Shown here piece by piece: positions 45,786 through 56,933 of a stretch of 64,000 nt of DNA. Source of the stretch: Onchidella celtica (Eukaryota; Mollusca; Gastropoda; Systellommatophora; Onchidiidae); contig OZ007581.1 of assembly GCA_963931925.1 (NCBI GenBank), positions 16,208,450 to 16,272,449 of the forward strand, in the 5' to 3' direction. The stretch's first letter is position 1. Every line of letters begins with the position of its first letter. Made by a program: the position numbers and the translations under genes. The notes below the pieces were generated by a model. That model did no database searches. It was not told the origin of the DNA and was given only the letters and a program-made list of their open reading frames with translations.

Positions 45786-46229
45786 TAAATAAAATATAGT
45801 AATAGATACTCTCACCGATAAATATTTTATACAGACAACAAACAGGTTTAATTTGTAGGCAATAATATGCATAGCTGTAGAATGACGTGACTTAGTGAAT
45901 GTAAATACAATAGGGTAGAGGTAGGATAGTACTTAGCATTTCACCAAGTCACGTATGCTGAATATAATGAATATAATCTGTCTGGTTTATATCTCTAACT
46001 GAACCACTGAGAATTAAGGGCAAAGAGAATTGTGTTAATCTGTAGACAATTTTCAAGAAGCAACATATATATGATTATATTAGAATTCTGTAGAAAGTTC
46101 AGATCATTTAAAAAAAAAAAAAAAAAAAAAACAAGTACAACCCCCTCTCAATAAATGAATCATGAAACTTCACACCATGGTTGTACTGCAGTAGTCAACC
46201 CAGTTGTGTGCCAAAAGGCCAATAATACA
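45786..46229. other. 3' flank of ankyrin gene B
   Basis: Homologous to the 3' flank of gene A; includes a run of about 22 A near 46110. No gene. Confidence 0.6.
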
Positions 46230-49200
46230 CTAAAAGTCTTGGTATGGGCAATGTTTCATATTGTACTGGATCAAAACTAAGAGAAATATTGGACCACTGA
46301 CTGACTGGCAGTCGTGCTGCAGGTGTTTGGAACATGAGCATACGCTGAAGGACAGGCGGGAGTCCTGTCTCTTTGATGCGTCCTTCTCTCTGAGGACTGG
46401 TCCCAGTGCCGATGATACCGCTATAAAAGCTAACTTGACCAGTGGCCAGGGCTGTCCCACGGCCTGTTGGAGAAAGTTCACTACTGTCTCATCTCTTTCC
46501 TCTCGAAGGAATCTCGCTGACTGCATCTGTAACACAGGTTGTTCTCCATACTTCTCAGAGATCAGACGACGAATACATTGTAAGTCATTATTTGTCATAT
46601 AACAACAGGCAAACATATATTTGAGTATCTCTATGTCGCCATCACAACGTGCCCTGTTCAGCGGTTCTCCTATTTCACTACGTTTCATCAGCCCGTTGTT
46701 CACAATCAACCATAAAAATAATTTATAAACGGCTGTTTCCCCTGTTCTCGTCTTAAATTCCTCAAAAAGGAAATGATAGGAATTGTGTACAATGGGCGTG
46801 GCACCTTTGTCCATCAATAAAAATAAAGTTTGGAGACATTGCTCTTCACTTACAGTCCCTTTGTGGAGTGATTCTAACCAGTGAACTATGGCTGTGCGTT
46901 GTGCTTTATCTAATAGATCAGGATCCGCTCCATGATTTAGTAAAAGCACGATACAGTCGGGATCAGATGCATACATCAACGCTATCATGCCTTCATTGTC
47001 TTGTTTGTTAGGATCAGCTCCGTTTCTTGGCGGTGTCCCAATCGCGTCCATATTTCCAGTCTCTGATGCCACAGTGAACATGTTTTTGCCATTGATGTCT
47101 TTCTTGTGAGCGCGACATTTGGTTTCTAGTAACATTTTCATTACCTTTCTCTGTCTCCTCTCTGAGGCCATCATAAGCGCGGTCTTGCCATGTATGTCTT
47201 GCAGGTCAGGGTCACCTCCAATTTCTAGTAGTGCTCTAGCCATCTGTACAGAATATTCTACGTCAGCCATCCCTGCAGGATATCCTAATGCCATTATTAA
47301 TGACATTAATGCGGTCCTGCCTTCTTTGTCTTGCTGGTTAGGGTCACATCCGCCTTCTAGAAGTGCTTTAAGCAACTTTAAATAGCCTCTGACTGATGCC
47401 ATCATTAGGGCGTTCAAGCCTTTCTTGTCTTGCATGTTAGGGTCACCTCCCTTTTCTAGTAGTACTTTAACAATCTCCACATCTCCCCTCTCTGATGCAA
47501 TTATTATCGCAGTTTTGCCATGTATATCTTTGTGGTTAGGGTCACCTCCCTTTTCTAGTAGTACTTTAACAATCTCCACATCTCCCCTCTCCGATGCCAT
47601 TATTAAGGCAGTTTTGCCATGTATGTCCTGGTGGTTAGGGTCACATCCCTTTTCTAGTAGTACTTTAACAATCTCCACATTTCCCATCTCTGATGCAATT
47701 ATTATCGCAGTTTTGCCATGAATGTCTTGCTGGTTAGGGTCACCTCCCTTTTCTAGTAGTGCTTTAACAATCTCCACATCTCCCCTCTCTGAGGCCATTA
47801 TTAAGGCAGTTTTGCCATGTATGTCTTGCTGGTTAGGGTCACCTCCCTTTTCTAGCAGTGCTTTAACAATCTCCACATCTCCCCTCTCTGAGGCCATTAT
47901 TAAGGCAGTTTTGCCATGTATGTCTTGCTGGTTAGGGTCACCTCCCTTTTCTAGTAGTGCTTTAACAATCTCCATATCTCCCCTCTCTGAGGCCATTATT
48001 AAGGCAGTTTTGCCATGTATGTCTTGCTGGTTAGGGTCACCTCCCTTTTCTAGTAGTGCTTTAACAATCTCCACATCTCCCCTCTCTGAGGCCATTATTA
48101 AGGCAGTTTTGCCATATATGTCTTGCTGGTTAGGGTCACCTCCCTTTTCTAGTAGTGCTTTAACAATCTCCATATCTCCCCTCTCTGAGGCCATTATTAA
48201 GGCAGTTTTGCCATATATGTCTGGCTGGTTAGGGTCACCTTCCTTTTCTAGTAGTGCTTTAACAATCTCCATATCCTCCCTTTCTGATGCGATTATTAAC
48301 ACAGTTTGACCATGAATGCCTTGCTGATTAGGGTCACCTCCCTGTTCTCGCAATGCTCTATCAATCCTCACTCCCCTTTCTGATGCCCTTATAAACGGAG
48401 TTTGGCCATCTAATATTATGTCTGGCTGGTTAGGGTCACCTCCCTTTTCTAGTAAAGCTTTAACAATCTCCACATCCTCCCTTTCTGATGCCATTATTAA
48501 CACAGTTTTGCCACTTCTGGGTGGCTCCTTAGGGTAACCTCCCCTTTCCAGTAGTGCTTTAATAATCTCCATACCCAACCTCATTGATGCCATTATTATC
48601 GCAGTTTTGTCACGTGTGTGTCGTTGGTCAGGGTCACCTCCCTTTTCTAGTAGTGCTTTTACAATCTCCCAATCCCCCCTCTCTGATGCCATTATTAAGG
48701 CAGTTTTGCCATGTATGTCTTGCTGGTTAGGGTCACCTCCCTTTTCTAGTAGTTCTTTAACAGTCTCCCAATCCCCCTTCTTTGATGCTTTTATAAACGC
48801 AGTTGTGTTAGTTATGTCTGACTTGTTATAAACAACTCTCGCTGCCAACAGTACTTTAAAAATCTCCATTATTCCCATGTCATATTTCCTTAATAAACGT
48901 AGTTGAACATTTAAATTTCTGTCCTTAGTTGCCATCATTAAGGCACTGGTGCCTGTTTTGTCTTGCTGATTGGGGTCACCTCCCTTTTCTAGTAGGGCTT
49001 TTACAATAACCACATCCCCCCTCTCTGATGCCATCATTAGCGCGCTCATGCCTTGTTTGCCCTGCTTGTTAGGATCACCTCCCTTTTCTAGCAACGCTTT
49101 AACAATCTCTGCATCCCCCTTCTCTGATGCCATCATTAATACGCTCATGCCTTGTTTGCCCTGCTTGTTAGGATCACCTCCCTTTTCTAGCAACGCTTTA

Positions 49201-50027
49201 ACAATCTCTGCATCCCCCTTCTCTGATGCCATCATTGATACGCTCATGCCTTGTATGTCCTGCTTGTTAGGATCACCTCCCTTTTCTAGCAACGCTATAA
49301 CAATCTCTGCATCCCCCTTCTCTGATGCCATCATTGATACGCTCATGCCTTGTTTGCCCTGCTTGTTAGGATCACCTCCCTTTTCTAGCAACGCTTTAAC
49401 AATCTCTGCATCCCCCTTCTCTGATGCCATCATTGATACGCTCATGCCTTGTTTGCCCTGCTTGTTAGGATCACCTCCCTTTTCTAGCAACGCTTTAACA
49501 ATCTCTGCATCCCCCTTCTCTGATGCCATCATTGATACGCTCATGCCTTGTTTGCCCTGCTTGTTAGGATCACCTCCCTTTTCTAGCAACGCTTTAACAA
49601 TCTCTGCATCCCCCTTCTCTGATGCCATCATTGATACGCTCATGCCTTGTTTGCCCTGCTTGTTAGGATCACCTCCCTTTTCTAGCAACGCTTTAACAAT
49701 CTCTGCATCCCCCTTCTCTGATGCCATCATTGATACGCTCATGCCTTGTTTGCCCTGCTTGTTAGGATCACCTCCCTTTTCTAGCAACGCTTTAACAATC
49801 TCTGCATCCCCCTTCTCTGATGCCATCATTGATACGCTCATGCCTGGTATGTCCTGCTTGTTAGGATCACCTCCCTTTTCTAGCAACGCTTTAACAATCT
49901 CTGCATCCCCCTTCTCTGATGCCATCATTGATACGCTCATGCCTTGTTTGCCCTTTTTGAAAGCGCCACCTCCCTTTTCTGGTAGTGTATTAACATTCTC
50001 CCTATCTCCTTTCTCTGATGCCATCAC
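46230..50027 (-). pseudogene. Ankyrin-repeat protein gene, copy B; open array but both ends damaged
   Basis: Minus-strand frame of 1,265 codons with about 30 ankyrin repeats of 33 residues, then a ~270-residue C-terminal region. Two blocks are strongly homogenised: 49960-49030 (nine or so units, SMMASEKGDAEIVKALLEK) and 48290-47440 (IMASERGDVEIVKALLEK). The C-terminal region parallels gene A through LVKLAFIAVSSALGP, then one base is missing near 46400 (ACTGGTCCC versus ACTGGGTCCC in A). This replaces the SOCS-like LPAVLQ...MLMF end by an unrelated tail. Upstream, the next unit carries TAA just before DIRGKTAS, and then the non-coding 98-bp array begins. So there is no proper 5' exon. It could still be expressed from an internal start, but I regard it as a probable pseudogene. 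Confidence 0.75.
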
Positions 50028-50985
50028 TGATGCGGTTTTGCCACGTATGTCTTACTTGTTTGGGTCACCTCCACGTTTTATTGTGCTCTAACCACCTCTA
50101 CAGCCCTGGTTCAGCATGTTGTCATCAATGCGGTTTTGCCACGTATGTCTTACTTGTTTGGGTCACCTCCACGTTTTATTGTGCTCTAACCACCTCTACA
50201 GCCCTGGTTCAGCATGTTGTCATCAATGCGGTTTTGCCACGTATGTCTTACTTGTTTGGGTCACCTCCACGTTTTATTGTGCTCTAACCACCTCTACAGC
50301 CCTGGTTCAGCATGTTGTCATCAATGCGGTTTTGCCACGTATGTCTTACTTGTTTGGGTCACCTCCACGTTTTATTGTGCTCTAACCACCTCTACAGCCC
50401 TGGTTCAGCATGTTGTCATCAATGCGGTTTTGCCACGTATGTCTTACTTGTTTGGGTCACCTCCACGTTTTATTGTGCTCTAACCACCTCTACAGCCCTG
50501 GTTCAGCATGTTGTCATCAATGCGGTTTTGCCACGTATGTCTTACTTGTTTGGGTCACCTCCACGTTTTATTGTGCTCTAACCACCTCTACAGCCCTGGT
50601 TCAGCATGTTGTCATCAATGCGGTTTTGCCACGTATGTGTTACTTGTTAGCGTCACCTCCACGTTTTATTGTGCTCTAACCACCTCTACAGCCCTGGTTC
50701 AGCATGTTGTCATCAATGCGGTTTTGCCACGTATGTCTAACTTGTTTGGGTCACCTCCACGTTTTATTGTGCTCTAACCACCTCTACAGCCCTGGTTCAG
50801 CATGTTGTCATCAATGCGGTTTTGCCACATATGTCTTACTTGTTTGGGTCACCTCCACGTTTTATTGTGCTCTAACCACCTCTACAGCCCTGGTTCAGCA
50901 TGTTGTCATCAATGCGGTTTTGCCACGTATGTCTTATTTGTTAGCGTCACCACCATGTTTTATTGTGCTTTAACCATCTGTACAG
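50028..50985 (-). repeat. 98-bp satellite derived from an ankyrin repeat unit, ~10 copies
   Basis: Ten near-identical 98-bp units (ATGCGGTTTTGCCACGTATG ... CAGCATGTTGTCATCA on plus). Each matches an ankyrin codon block (minus strand GACATACGTGGCAAAACCGC) but is one base short of 99 and carries an in-frame TAA, so it cannot encode the repeat. Plus-strand 89-codon frames overlap every 98 bases and are artefacts of the period. Uniform sequence indicates recent amplification after the disabling mutations. Confidence 0.9.
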
Positions 50986-51260
50986 ATCTTGTTCCGCATG
51001 CCATCATTAAAGCGCTCATATTTTCTTTGACTTATTGGTTAGGGTTATCCCCGCTGTCTAGTAGTACTTTGACCACCTTTGTATTTCATCTAGACAATGC
51101 AATCATTAGCGCGGCCTTGCCACTGTTTTCTTGCATGTTAACGTCACTTCCTCTTACTAACAGTGTTTTAACAGCCTTCGAATTTTCCTAAGGTCGATGC
51201 TGCCGTTAACTCAGTCATGCCATTTTTATCTTGCTTGTAAGGGTCCGTCCTCAAACCTAT
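50986..51260 (-). pseudogene. Decayed 5' ankyrin units of gene B
   Basis: Aligned with the first units of gene A (17206-16900): SDVNMQENSGKAALMIA and DSGDNPNQ can be read on the minus strand. Stops interrupt the frame (after DNPNQ, and in KAQ-stop-NM). It is the original 5' end of copy B, left of which the 98-bp satellite grew. Confidence 0.65.
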
Positions 51261-51988
51261 AATGTTGACGGCACTTCTCTCTTTGTGGAAGCCCCGAAGG
51301 GTTCAGATCGTGTTCAAATTTTACCGACAATTTAACCCTTCCCGTGTCTTCAGTGCAATGGCAGAAGCTGTGAAGTCCTTAGATTTGTATCCCTCTTATT
51401 TGTGTTACACACACCCGTTTCTATTAGTCTTCAAACCACCTCCATATTCTCTCTCACGTATGCCACCAGGAAGGTTTTGTGTCTCCTGTAAAGGTAGGGG
51501 GATCGAGTTCAGTTAGAAATGTTCCCAAGACATTTCTAGAGCAGGTCTTTGTTAAAGCGTCAGAAGTTGTAGAATCCTCAGATTTTGACACCACATTTTG
51601 TGCGTTTCTTGCAATTCTGAAATTTGTAAAGATAAAGTTTGTTAGTTATGACGCCTTACTACTCTCACCTTGTCATGCACCATTAACTTACCCGAATTTC
51701 TTCATTCAAGTAAAACTTGGATTCTCTTCCAAGTACCAAGTAACTCTACATTCTACCTGCATGGATCAGGAAAAATCCACTGCAGGCGTAAAAGGTAACC
51801 ATTTGTGGACGTTGAATCTATGCCTACTGTCAGCCACGATGTCCAGACAATACCAGATAAAATCAGTACATGTATCTCTGTTTAAGGGTCCACCGATCTC
51901 AAAGCATTTGATCCTCGCCAGATGAACCGTGTACAACGGTAATCTAATATGTAAAACATAGACCTGACACCAAGAATAACATCGGGGT
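51261..51988. other. 5' flank of ankyrin gene B
   Basis: Homologous to 17270-17670 and 25203-25430 of copy A, interrupted there by the LTR. It includes the empty LTR site GACGCCTTACTACTC (51649-51663). Possible upstream exon or promoter region of the ankyrin gene, but no clear signal is seen. Confidence 0.6.
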
Positions 51989-51991
51989 GTT

Positions 51992-52035
<44 letters not shown>

Positions 52036-52080
52036 TTCTTTCCTTCCTTCTTTCTTCTTTTCTTTCTTTCCTCCGCTGGT
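51989..52080. repeat. (CTTT)n microsatellite
   Basis: About 12 perfect CTTT units, then degenerate TTCC/TTCT. Minus-strand Lys/Glu/Arg-rich frames here are chance. Confidence 0.95.
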
Positions 52081-52509
52081 CAAATTGAAATAGGCTATTG
52101 GCCGTAACAACTATTAGGTAAAACAAAAATATGATTTATTTCATTTTCCTTTCTATCTCTTCTTCATCTATTTATTTAAAAATCTGCACTTAATTAAAAC
52201 ACTGAAGCTTTTGTAAACATGTTGTCTTGTGCACTTGTGGGAAGGGGGCAAGAGAATGAAGAATTATTATTCAAACCATTTTGGTCCACGGGTAACTATG
52301 TGTTCTTTTCTGAGACAATACCAGACAAATCACATATCAATGTGTGGGCGACAACCTCAACAACTAATCATCTTGGAATGATTTACGTCAAATCTCATCC
52401 AACCAGAGCGTCCAATATAATACTAAACAATGTAAGCAATTCAGGTCCTCCTTGATCGCCAGGAAATGCCTCTGGGTTTGCTGCTCTTTATTTAGCAATT
52501 TATAAAAGC

Positions 52510-52960
52510 CCAGAAGCATAAAGATCTCTCATTAGCTGTTTATCGACAAGCCCCGAAGCATACCGCTCTCGCATTGGCTGTTTATCGAAGCCCCAAAATA
52601 TATTGCTGTCTCATTAGCTGTTTAACGAAGCTCCAACGCATACCGCTTTCTCATTAGCCGTTTATCGAAGCCCCGAAACCTACGGCTCTCTAATTGGATG
52701 TTTATCGAAGCCCCGAAACCTACGGCTCTCTAATTGGATGTTTATCGAAGCCCCGAAACCTACGGCTCTCTAATTGGATGTTTATCGAAGCCCCGAAACC
52801 TACGGCTCTCTAATTGGATGTTTATCGAAGCCCCGAAACCTACGGCTCTCTAATTATATGTTTATCGAAGCCCCGATAATGTTCGCTGTCTCATTAGCTG
52901 CTAATCGAAGCTCCGAAGCATACCAATCTCTTATTAGCTGTTTATGGAAGCAATTTGAAA
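52510..52960. repeat. 40-bp minisatellite, ~11 units
   Basis: Five perfect copies of GTTTATCGAAGCCCCGAAAC plus CTACGGCTCTCTAATTGGAT (52683-52880) with older variants on both sides. Copy A has only about two units at 26262-26320, so the array grew in copy B. Confidence 0.9.
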
Positions 52961-53202
52961 GTTATGAAAAATGGCGTCTAAACAACACAAACTCGAGACT
53001 ATAGTAAATACAACGTAACAGTTAAAAATGCAACCGGTGTATGAGCAAAAAGGAGTACCAAAGCGTGCACACGAGTGTTTATTTGTCACTGAGTTTATGA
53101 GTTTCGATTAATCTAGATTTAGATCTCTGAGATTCGAAGAGGAAGGTGGTGATGTTGTAGATGTTACCGTTGATGATTGGAGATGAAAGCTGAGAAAGTC
53201 AG

Positions 53203-53335
53203 ATTGAACTGCTGCGGATGTAAAAATAAAGCCAGATTGTACTGCTGCTGATGTAAACGTAAAGTCAGATTGGACTGCTCCTGGTGCAGAAATAAAGTCA
53301 GATTGTACTGCTGCCAGTGCAAAAAGTAACCGGCA
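53203..53335. repeat. ~33-bp tandem repeat, ~4 units
   Basis: Partner of 29695-29885 (AGATTGTACTGCTGCTGATG core). Within duplication copy B, near its right limit. Confidence 0.8.
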
Positions 53336-53629
53336 GATAGAAGAATGGGTTGTTAAACAAACGCCTACATCCATCAAAGGCGAGATTACCAAATTATATG
53401 GTTTGATTTACATAGTTTTGCCACTTCGTTTAATGAATGCTTCTCCCTTTTGAATATGGATGTGACATAATGGAATCATAGTAAAAAAAAAATTTTAAGC
53501 TACTGGAAATTTAAGCTTAAGTGTGAGGTGGCGACCTTCGAGACAACCGGTCTTGTAATTTCCGTGAAAATATCGGAGTGGAGCGGGTCCTGTGGACAAG
53601 CCCAGTTACGCATGTAACTTTCCCTCTAA

Positions 53630-53901
53630 AGGCCTGTTTACACTGGTAGGTTTTAGGAATAGAAAAAAGGAATGGGGGACTGTGTGGGAAGAACTCTCCT
53701 GGCTTTCCGATTTCCCCCTTCGAAACATGACAAAAACAAACGATGCGCATCGTTTCTCATTCAGAAAACGGACCAGAGTAAACAAACAGAATTTCGGAGG
53801 GGGAAATCGGAAAACAAAAGGCGGAAACCCAGGAGAGTTCTGCCCAGATGGTCCCCCATTCCTTTTTTCTATTCCTAAAACCTACCAGTGTAAACAGGGC
53901 T
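53630..53901. mobile_element. PIF/Harbinger-type MITE, 272 bp
   Basis: Inverted ends of nearly 50 bases (AGGCCTGTTTACACTGG... and its complement ending at 53901), almost perfect. TAA target duplications lie at 53627-53629 and 53902-53904. Open frames inside are incidental. Confidence 0.85.
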
Positions 53902-54750
53902 TAAATGCTCGTATTCTATTCCCCGTAGACGCACGATTTTGAAGTAGTTTGGAAATCCACAATTCTATTTATTCTACTTTATGGTAGTGGTATAGCATTT
54001 AATGAAGAGAGGAAGATAGGCACAAGTAACACGGGGCAAGACGGGACAGCGGGGTAAGATGGGCCACCCTTGTAAATAGCAAACCAAACATTTCTGACTC
54101 GTTCCAGCTGCACGTATCAATAGCCTTTTATCAAGGGAAGTTACTCCCAAAATGTTTTCTCTTTGAAGGCGGCCTTTTTGGATCAACACACAGGAGATTG
54201 ATTTTGCGACTGTTTTCAATTTTTTTCGAAAGGTAAGAATTTTACGATAATGCCCACAAAATATTAAGCAGCACAGCTTTTATCGTATTAAGGTTGATTA
54301 TTATCTATTTGGTCAACATCCTATATGCCAAAAACTTCAGTAGTTTAGTCCTGTGTAGTTGAAAATCTACAGTTGTCTTTCTCTCTCCCAGTGGGGCATG
54401 ATGGGCCGTGGGCTGAGGGGCAAGATGGGACAGTGGCCATCTTGCCCCGTGTGTCACCAACGCCAGGATTCAGCCCAAGATTGGATTGTTTTAAATTAGT
54501 AGCCAGTTTATTAATCAAGACTAGGCTGTTTAGATCTAGATCTAGGCCTATGTCATATCGATATCTAGACATTAGATTGCAGCCGCAGAATTACGAAAAT
54601 ATTTTTAGAGATCATATTAATTACACTGAGCCTAGTTTGGTATTTTAAAGTAAGCCAGTTTTACGAGTATCCATGCAAATTGTCACATTTACATTGTCTT
54701 CTTTCATCAATGCCCGCCACGTTCTCCCACTTTTTTATTTCACAGCCATC

Positions 54751-55017
54751 ATGGTTTGTCATTATAAACGAAAAACGGAGCGCTTCTCTTGGTCAATAGA
54801 GGATATGGATCGTGCCATTTCTGCTGTGAAAGAAGGGGGCATCTCTGTCAGAGAGGCTGCAAGACATTACAGTGTTCCTAGAAGTACACTTCCATTACTC
54901 GTCGGTCATGTTATAATGGATAAAGATGGAAAACAGTTTGGCAAGACATCCACTTCTTTCCTCGTTCTTGGAAGATGTCACTCAGCAAGTGAATATTGTG
55001 TACATACAGCCAGGTAA
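54751..55017 (+). pseudogene. Pogo/CENP-B-like transposase, N-terminal HTH remnant
   Basis: From ATG 54751 the frame reads MVCHYKRKTERFSW, then AISAVKEGGISVREAARHYS and VPRSTL, a pipsqueak-type HTH typical of pogo, jerky and Tigger transposases. After about 60 residues the frame diverges and stops at 55017. The CENP-B and DDE domains (about 400 residues) are missing. Confidence 0.7.
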
Positions 55018-55160
55018 TGCAGGACCTGCAGGTGACACCAGAAGTAGAGCCGCCTGTCCCCATGGGCGGAGCTTCAGTGAACACACACACAACTATTTCA
55101 AAACTATGATGACGGATTCTCATTCAACATTTGTGTCAGTCCTTTCTCTCTGATATAAAT

Positions 55161-55531
55161 CAGGGATGGGAATTTTCCGCGGAAACGCGGATTTCCGCGG
55201 AAGTTGATTTTGAGCATCCTCGGAAATTTTTTTGCGCTCGCGGTGCAGTCGGCTTAACAAAAAATAAAAAAATATCATAGTAAGTTTGCGATTGACAAGA
55301 AATCTGGCATAGTCTGTGATTCGTAGGCTTTCGTGAATGATTTCCCTTGCGTCCACTTCCTGTTTACTAGTTTCTTCAAAATGGCTACCCGCAAAGATAT
55401 TGTTAGTTCTCGGAGTGACTTCTTTGACGAAACTGGCTTTGCCCCTTGACCCCACCGGGGCCTAAGGCGGCCCCTGGACCCCGGCCGCATTAGGTTTCCT
55501 CTGAAATGGCTTTGACCAATTCCCATCCCTG
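55161..55531. mobile_element. MITE with CAGGGATGGGAATT ends, nested in the pogo element
   Basis: CAGGGATGGGAATT at 55161-55174 and its reverse complement at 55518-55531, 371 bp. The CAGGG start is hAT-like, but no 8-bp target duplication is visible, so the superfamily is uncertain. Palindromic CCGCGG blocks lie near the left end. Confidence 0.65.
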
Positions 55532-56754
55532 AACTGGTGACGGTGAGGTGTTTTTTTAATGGAAGCGCATATCCGTACAACATGTTCTTAAAAAGTGTGT
55601 ACTAAAATTTTTGTTTGTTTGTTTTGTTTGTTTTTTCCTTTTTTTCCACACCCATTTCTCATTTTCATTTATTATTCAAGGCAAGGGTGGTTCAACTGGT
55701 GTGGTGGGTGACCATGTTGTTGTTACTAGTTTTAAAAGCTGAAATGAATTTTAATACATATTTTTCACTTCCAACTGCTTTAGTTTTTATTGATATTGTG
55801 TCCTTGAATGTTTCATTTTTGTTTAAAAACATGTTTAAATACATATGTGAAGTCTGGTAACCAACTTGTCTTATTTGACAGTCATAAAAAAAACGGGCCC
55901 ATCTTACCCCATGGCTTGGCCCGTCTTGCCCCATACCCGGGGCAAGATGGGCCAATACCGAAAAATCACAAAATTTTCTCTGGCCTCATGACGCATCAAA
56001 TATTTACCATCAAACTTTGTATATTACTTGTATGTGCCAAATGCTAATATGTGACAAAGTTTTAGCTTAATACCTTTGTTGGTTCTTGTGTAACAAGCTG
56101 TTAAAAATTTGTGACCCATCTTGCCCCGTGTTCCCCCTATAATATCACCATGTTTTATACGCCAATATACGTTGCAGAGAGACATTCAGTCGTGGCCCAC
56201 AGCGTATCGATTGGTTGTAAAATGGGACACTCAAATGTTGCCCACCGTGATGTGAAAAAAGGTTTTAGGCGTGTCACCCCTTGTTATGTTAGCCATCAAA
56301 ACACAATTTTTCGTATCTCTCCTGATGTCTTGTCGGTGCGTATCCTTTGACGGGGATGATGTCTCTAATGATACATGGTACTTTGATTTTGGGCGATCCA
56401 AGAAATGTGTACGCTCCACTTTGACTAGTTGACATCTCCCCCCCCCCCTCCCCCCTCTTGCCCTTATCCCCCGCCAATATACCCTGCTACATCCCTCTCC
56501 CCCTTGTACAAGCGTTCGGACATTATAATGGTGAATGTCTGTGTTTATGTCAACATTAACTGACATTTTACATGAAAGATTAGACTATTTCATTAAATGT
56601 GTGATCTTCATTAAATCCACGTTAATTCATTACAATAATCTGGAAGCGTGCATCCCCCCCCCCCCCCGGCCCCCCAAATTATCCCATGAGAACCTTTTAT
56701 TTACTGGGAAAACTCTCCCCCCCCCCCCAACCCCACCTTCCCCCAATGGCGTAA

Positions 56755-56933
56755 AGCTGGGTTCTCATGTGTACGGAAACGGAGACGGCAACGGAAACGT
56801 CAAAGAGCCTTCAAGTCGTGAAACAGAAAGAATGTTTCCGCACGCCGTTTCCGTACACATGGAAACACTTTTTCTTTTTACTATATGAGGGATTTTTTGC
56901 CGTTTCCGCTTCCGTACACATGAGAACACAGTT
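56755..56933. mobile_element. PIF/Harbinger-type MITE, 179 bp
   Basis: Inverted ends AGCTGGGTTCTCATGTGTAC and AACTGTGTTCTCATGTGTAC (read inward), then GGAA-CGG repeats. TAA lies at 56752-56754 and 56934-56936. Preceded by two long C tracts (56438-56456, 56717-56733). Confidence 0.8.

Larger units (their letters stand above)
38640..53545 (+). repeat. Segmental duplication copy B
   Basis: Direct partner of copy A (anchor pairs listed there). It carries insertions absent from A: a LINE fragment near 39612, an LTR at 41175-42624, an LTR at 43501-44558 and a Helitron at 45296-45785. It also carries the expanded ankyrin array and the 98-bp satellite. It lacks the LTR/ISL2EU composite. Confidence 0.85.
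54019..56137 (+). mobile_element. Pogo-type Tc1/mariner transposon, deleted, 2.1 kb
   Basis: Ends share AACACGGGGCAAGA[C/T]GGG near the borders, with TA on both sides (54017-54018, 56138-56139). Subterminal GGGGCAAGATGGG motifs recur in both orientations near 54048, 54392, 54420, 54445, 55897, 55920 and 55940, probably transposase binding sites. It carries the N-terminal HTH of a pogo/CENP-B-like transposase but no DDE domain. A smaller MITE (55161-55531) is nested inside. Confidence 0.7.

Noticed and set aside
47119..50091. Plus-strand frames up to 373 codons opposite ankyrin gene B
   Set aside because: Same antisense effect of a repeat whose period is divisible by three.
50018..50973. Series of identical 89-codon plus-strand ORFs spaced 98 bases apart
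   Set aside because: They arise from a 98-bp satellite read in successive frames; no start context or domain.
51766..52126. Lys/Glu/Arg-rich minus-strand ORFs
   Set aside because: The charged stretch is the (CTTT)n microsatellite read on the opposite strand.
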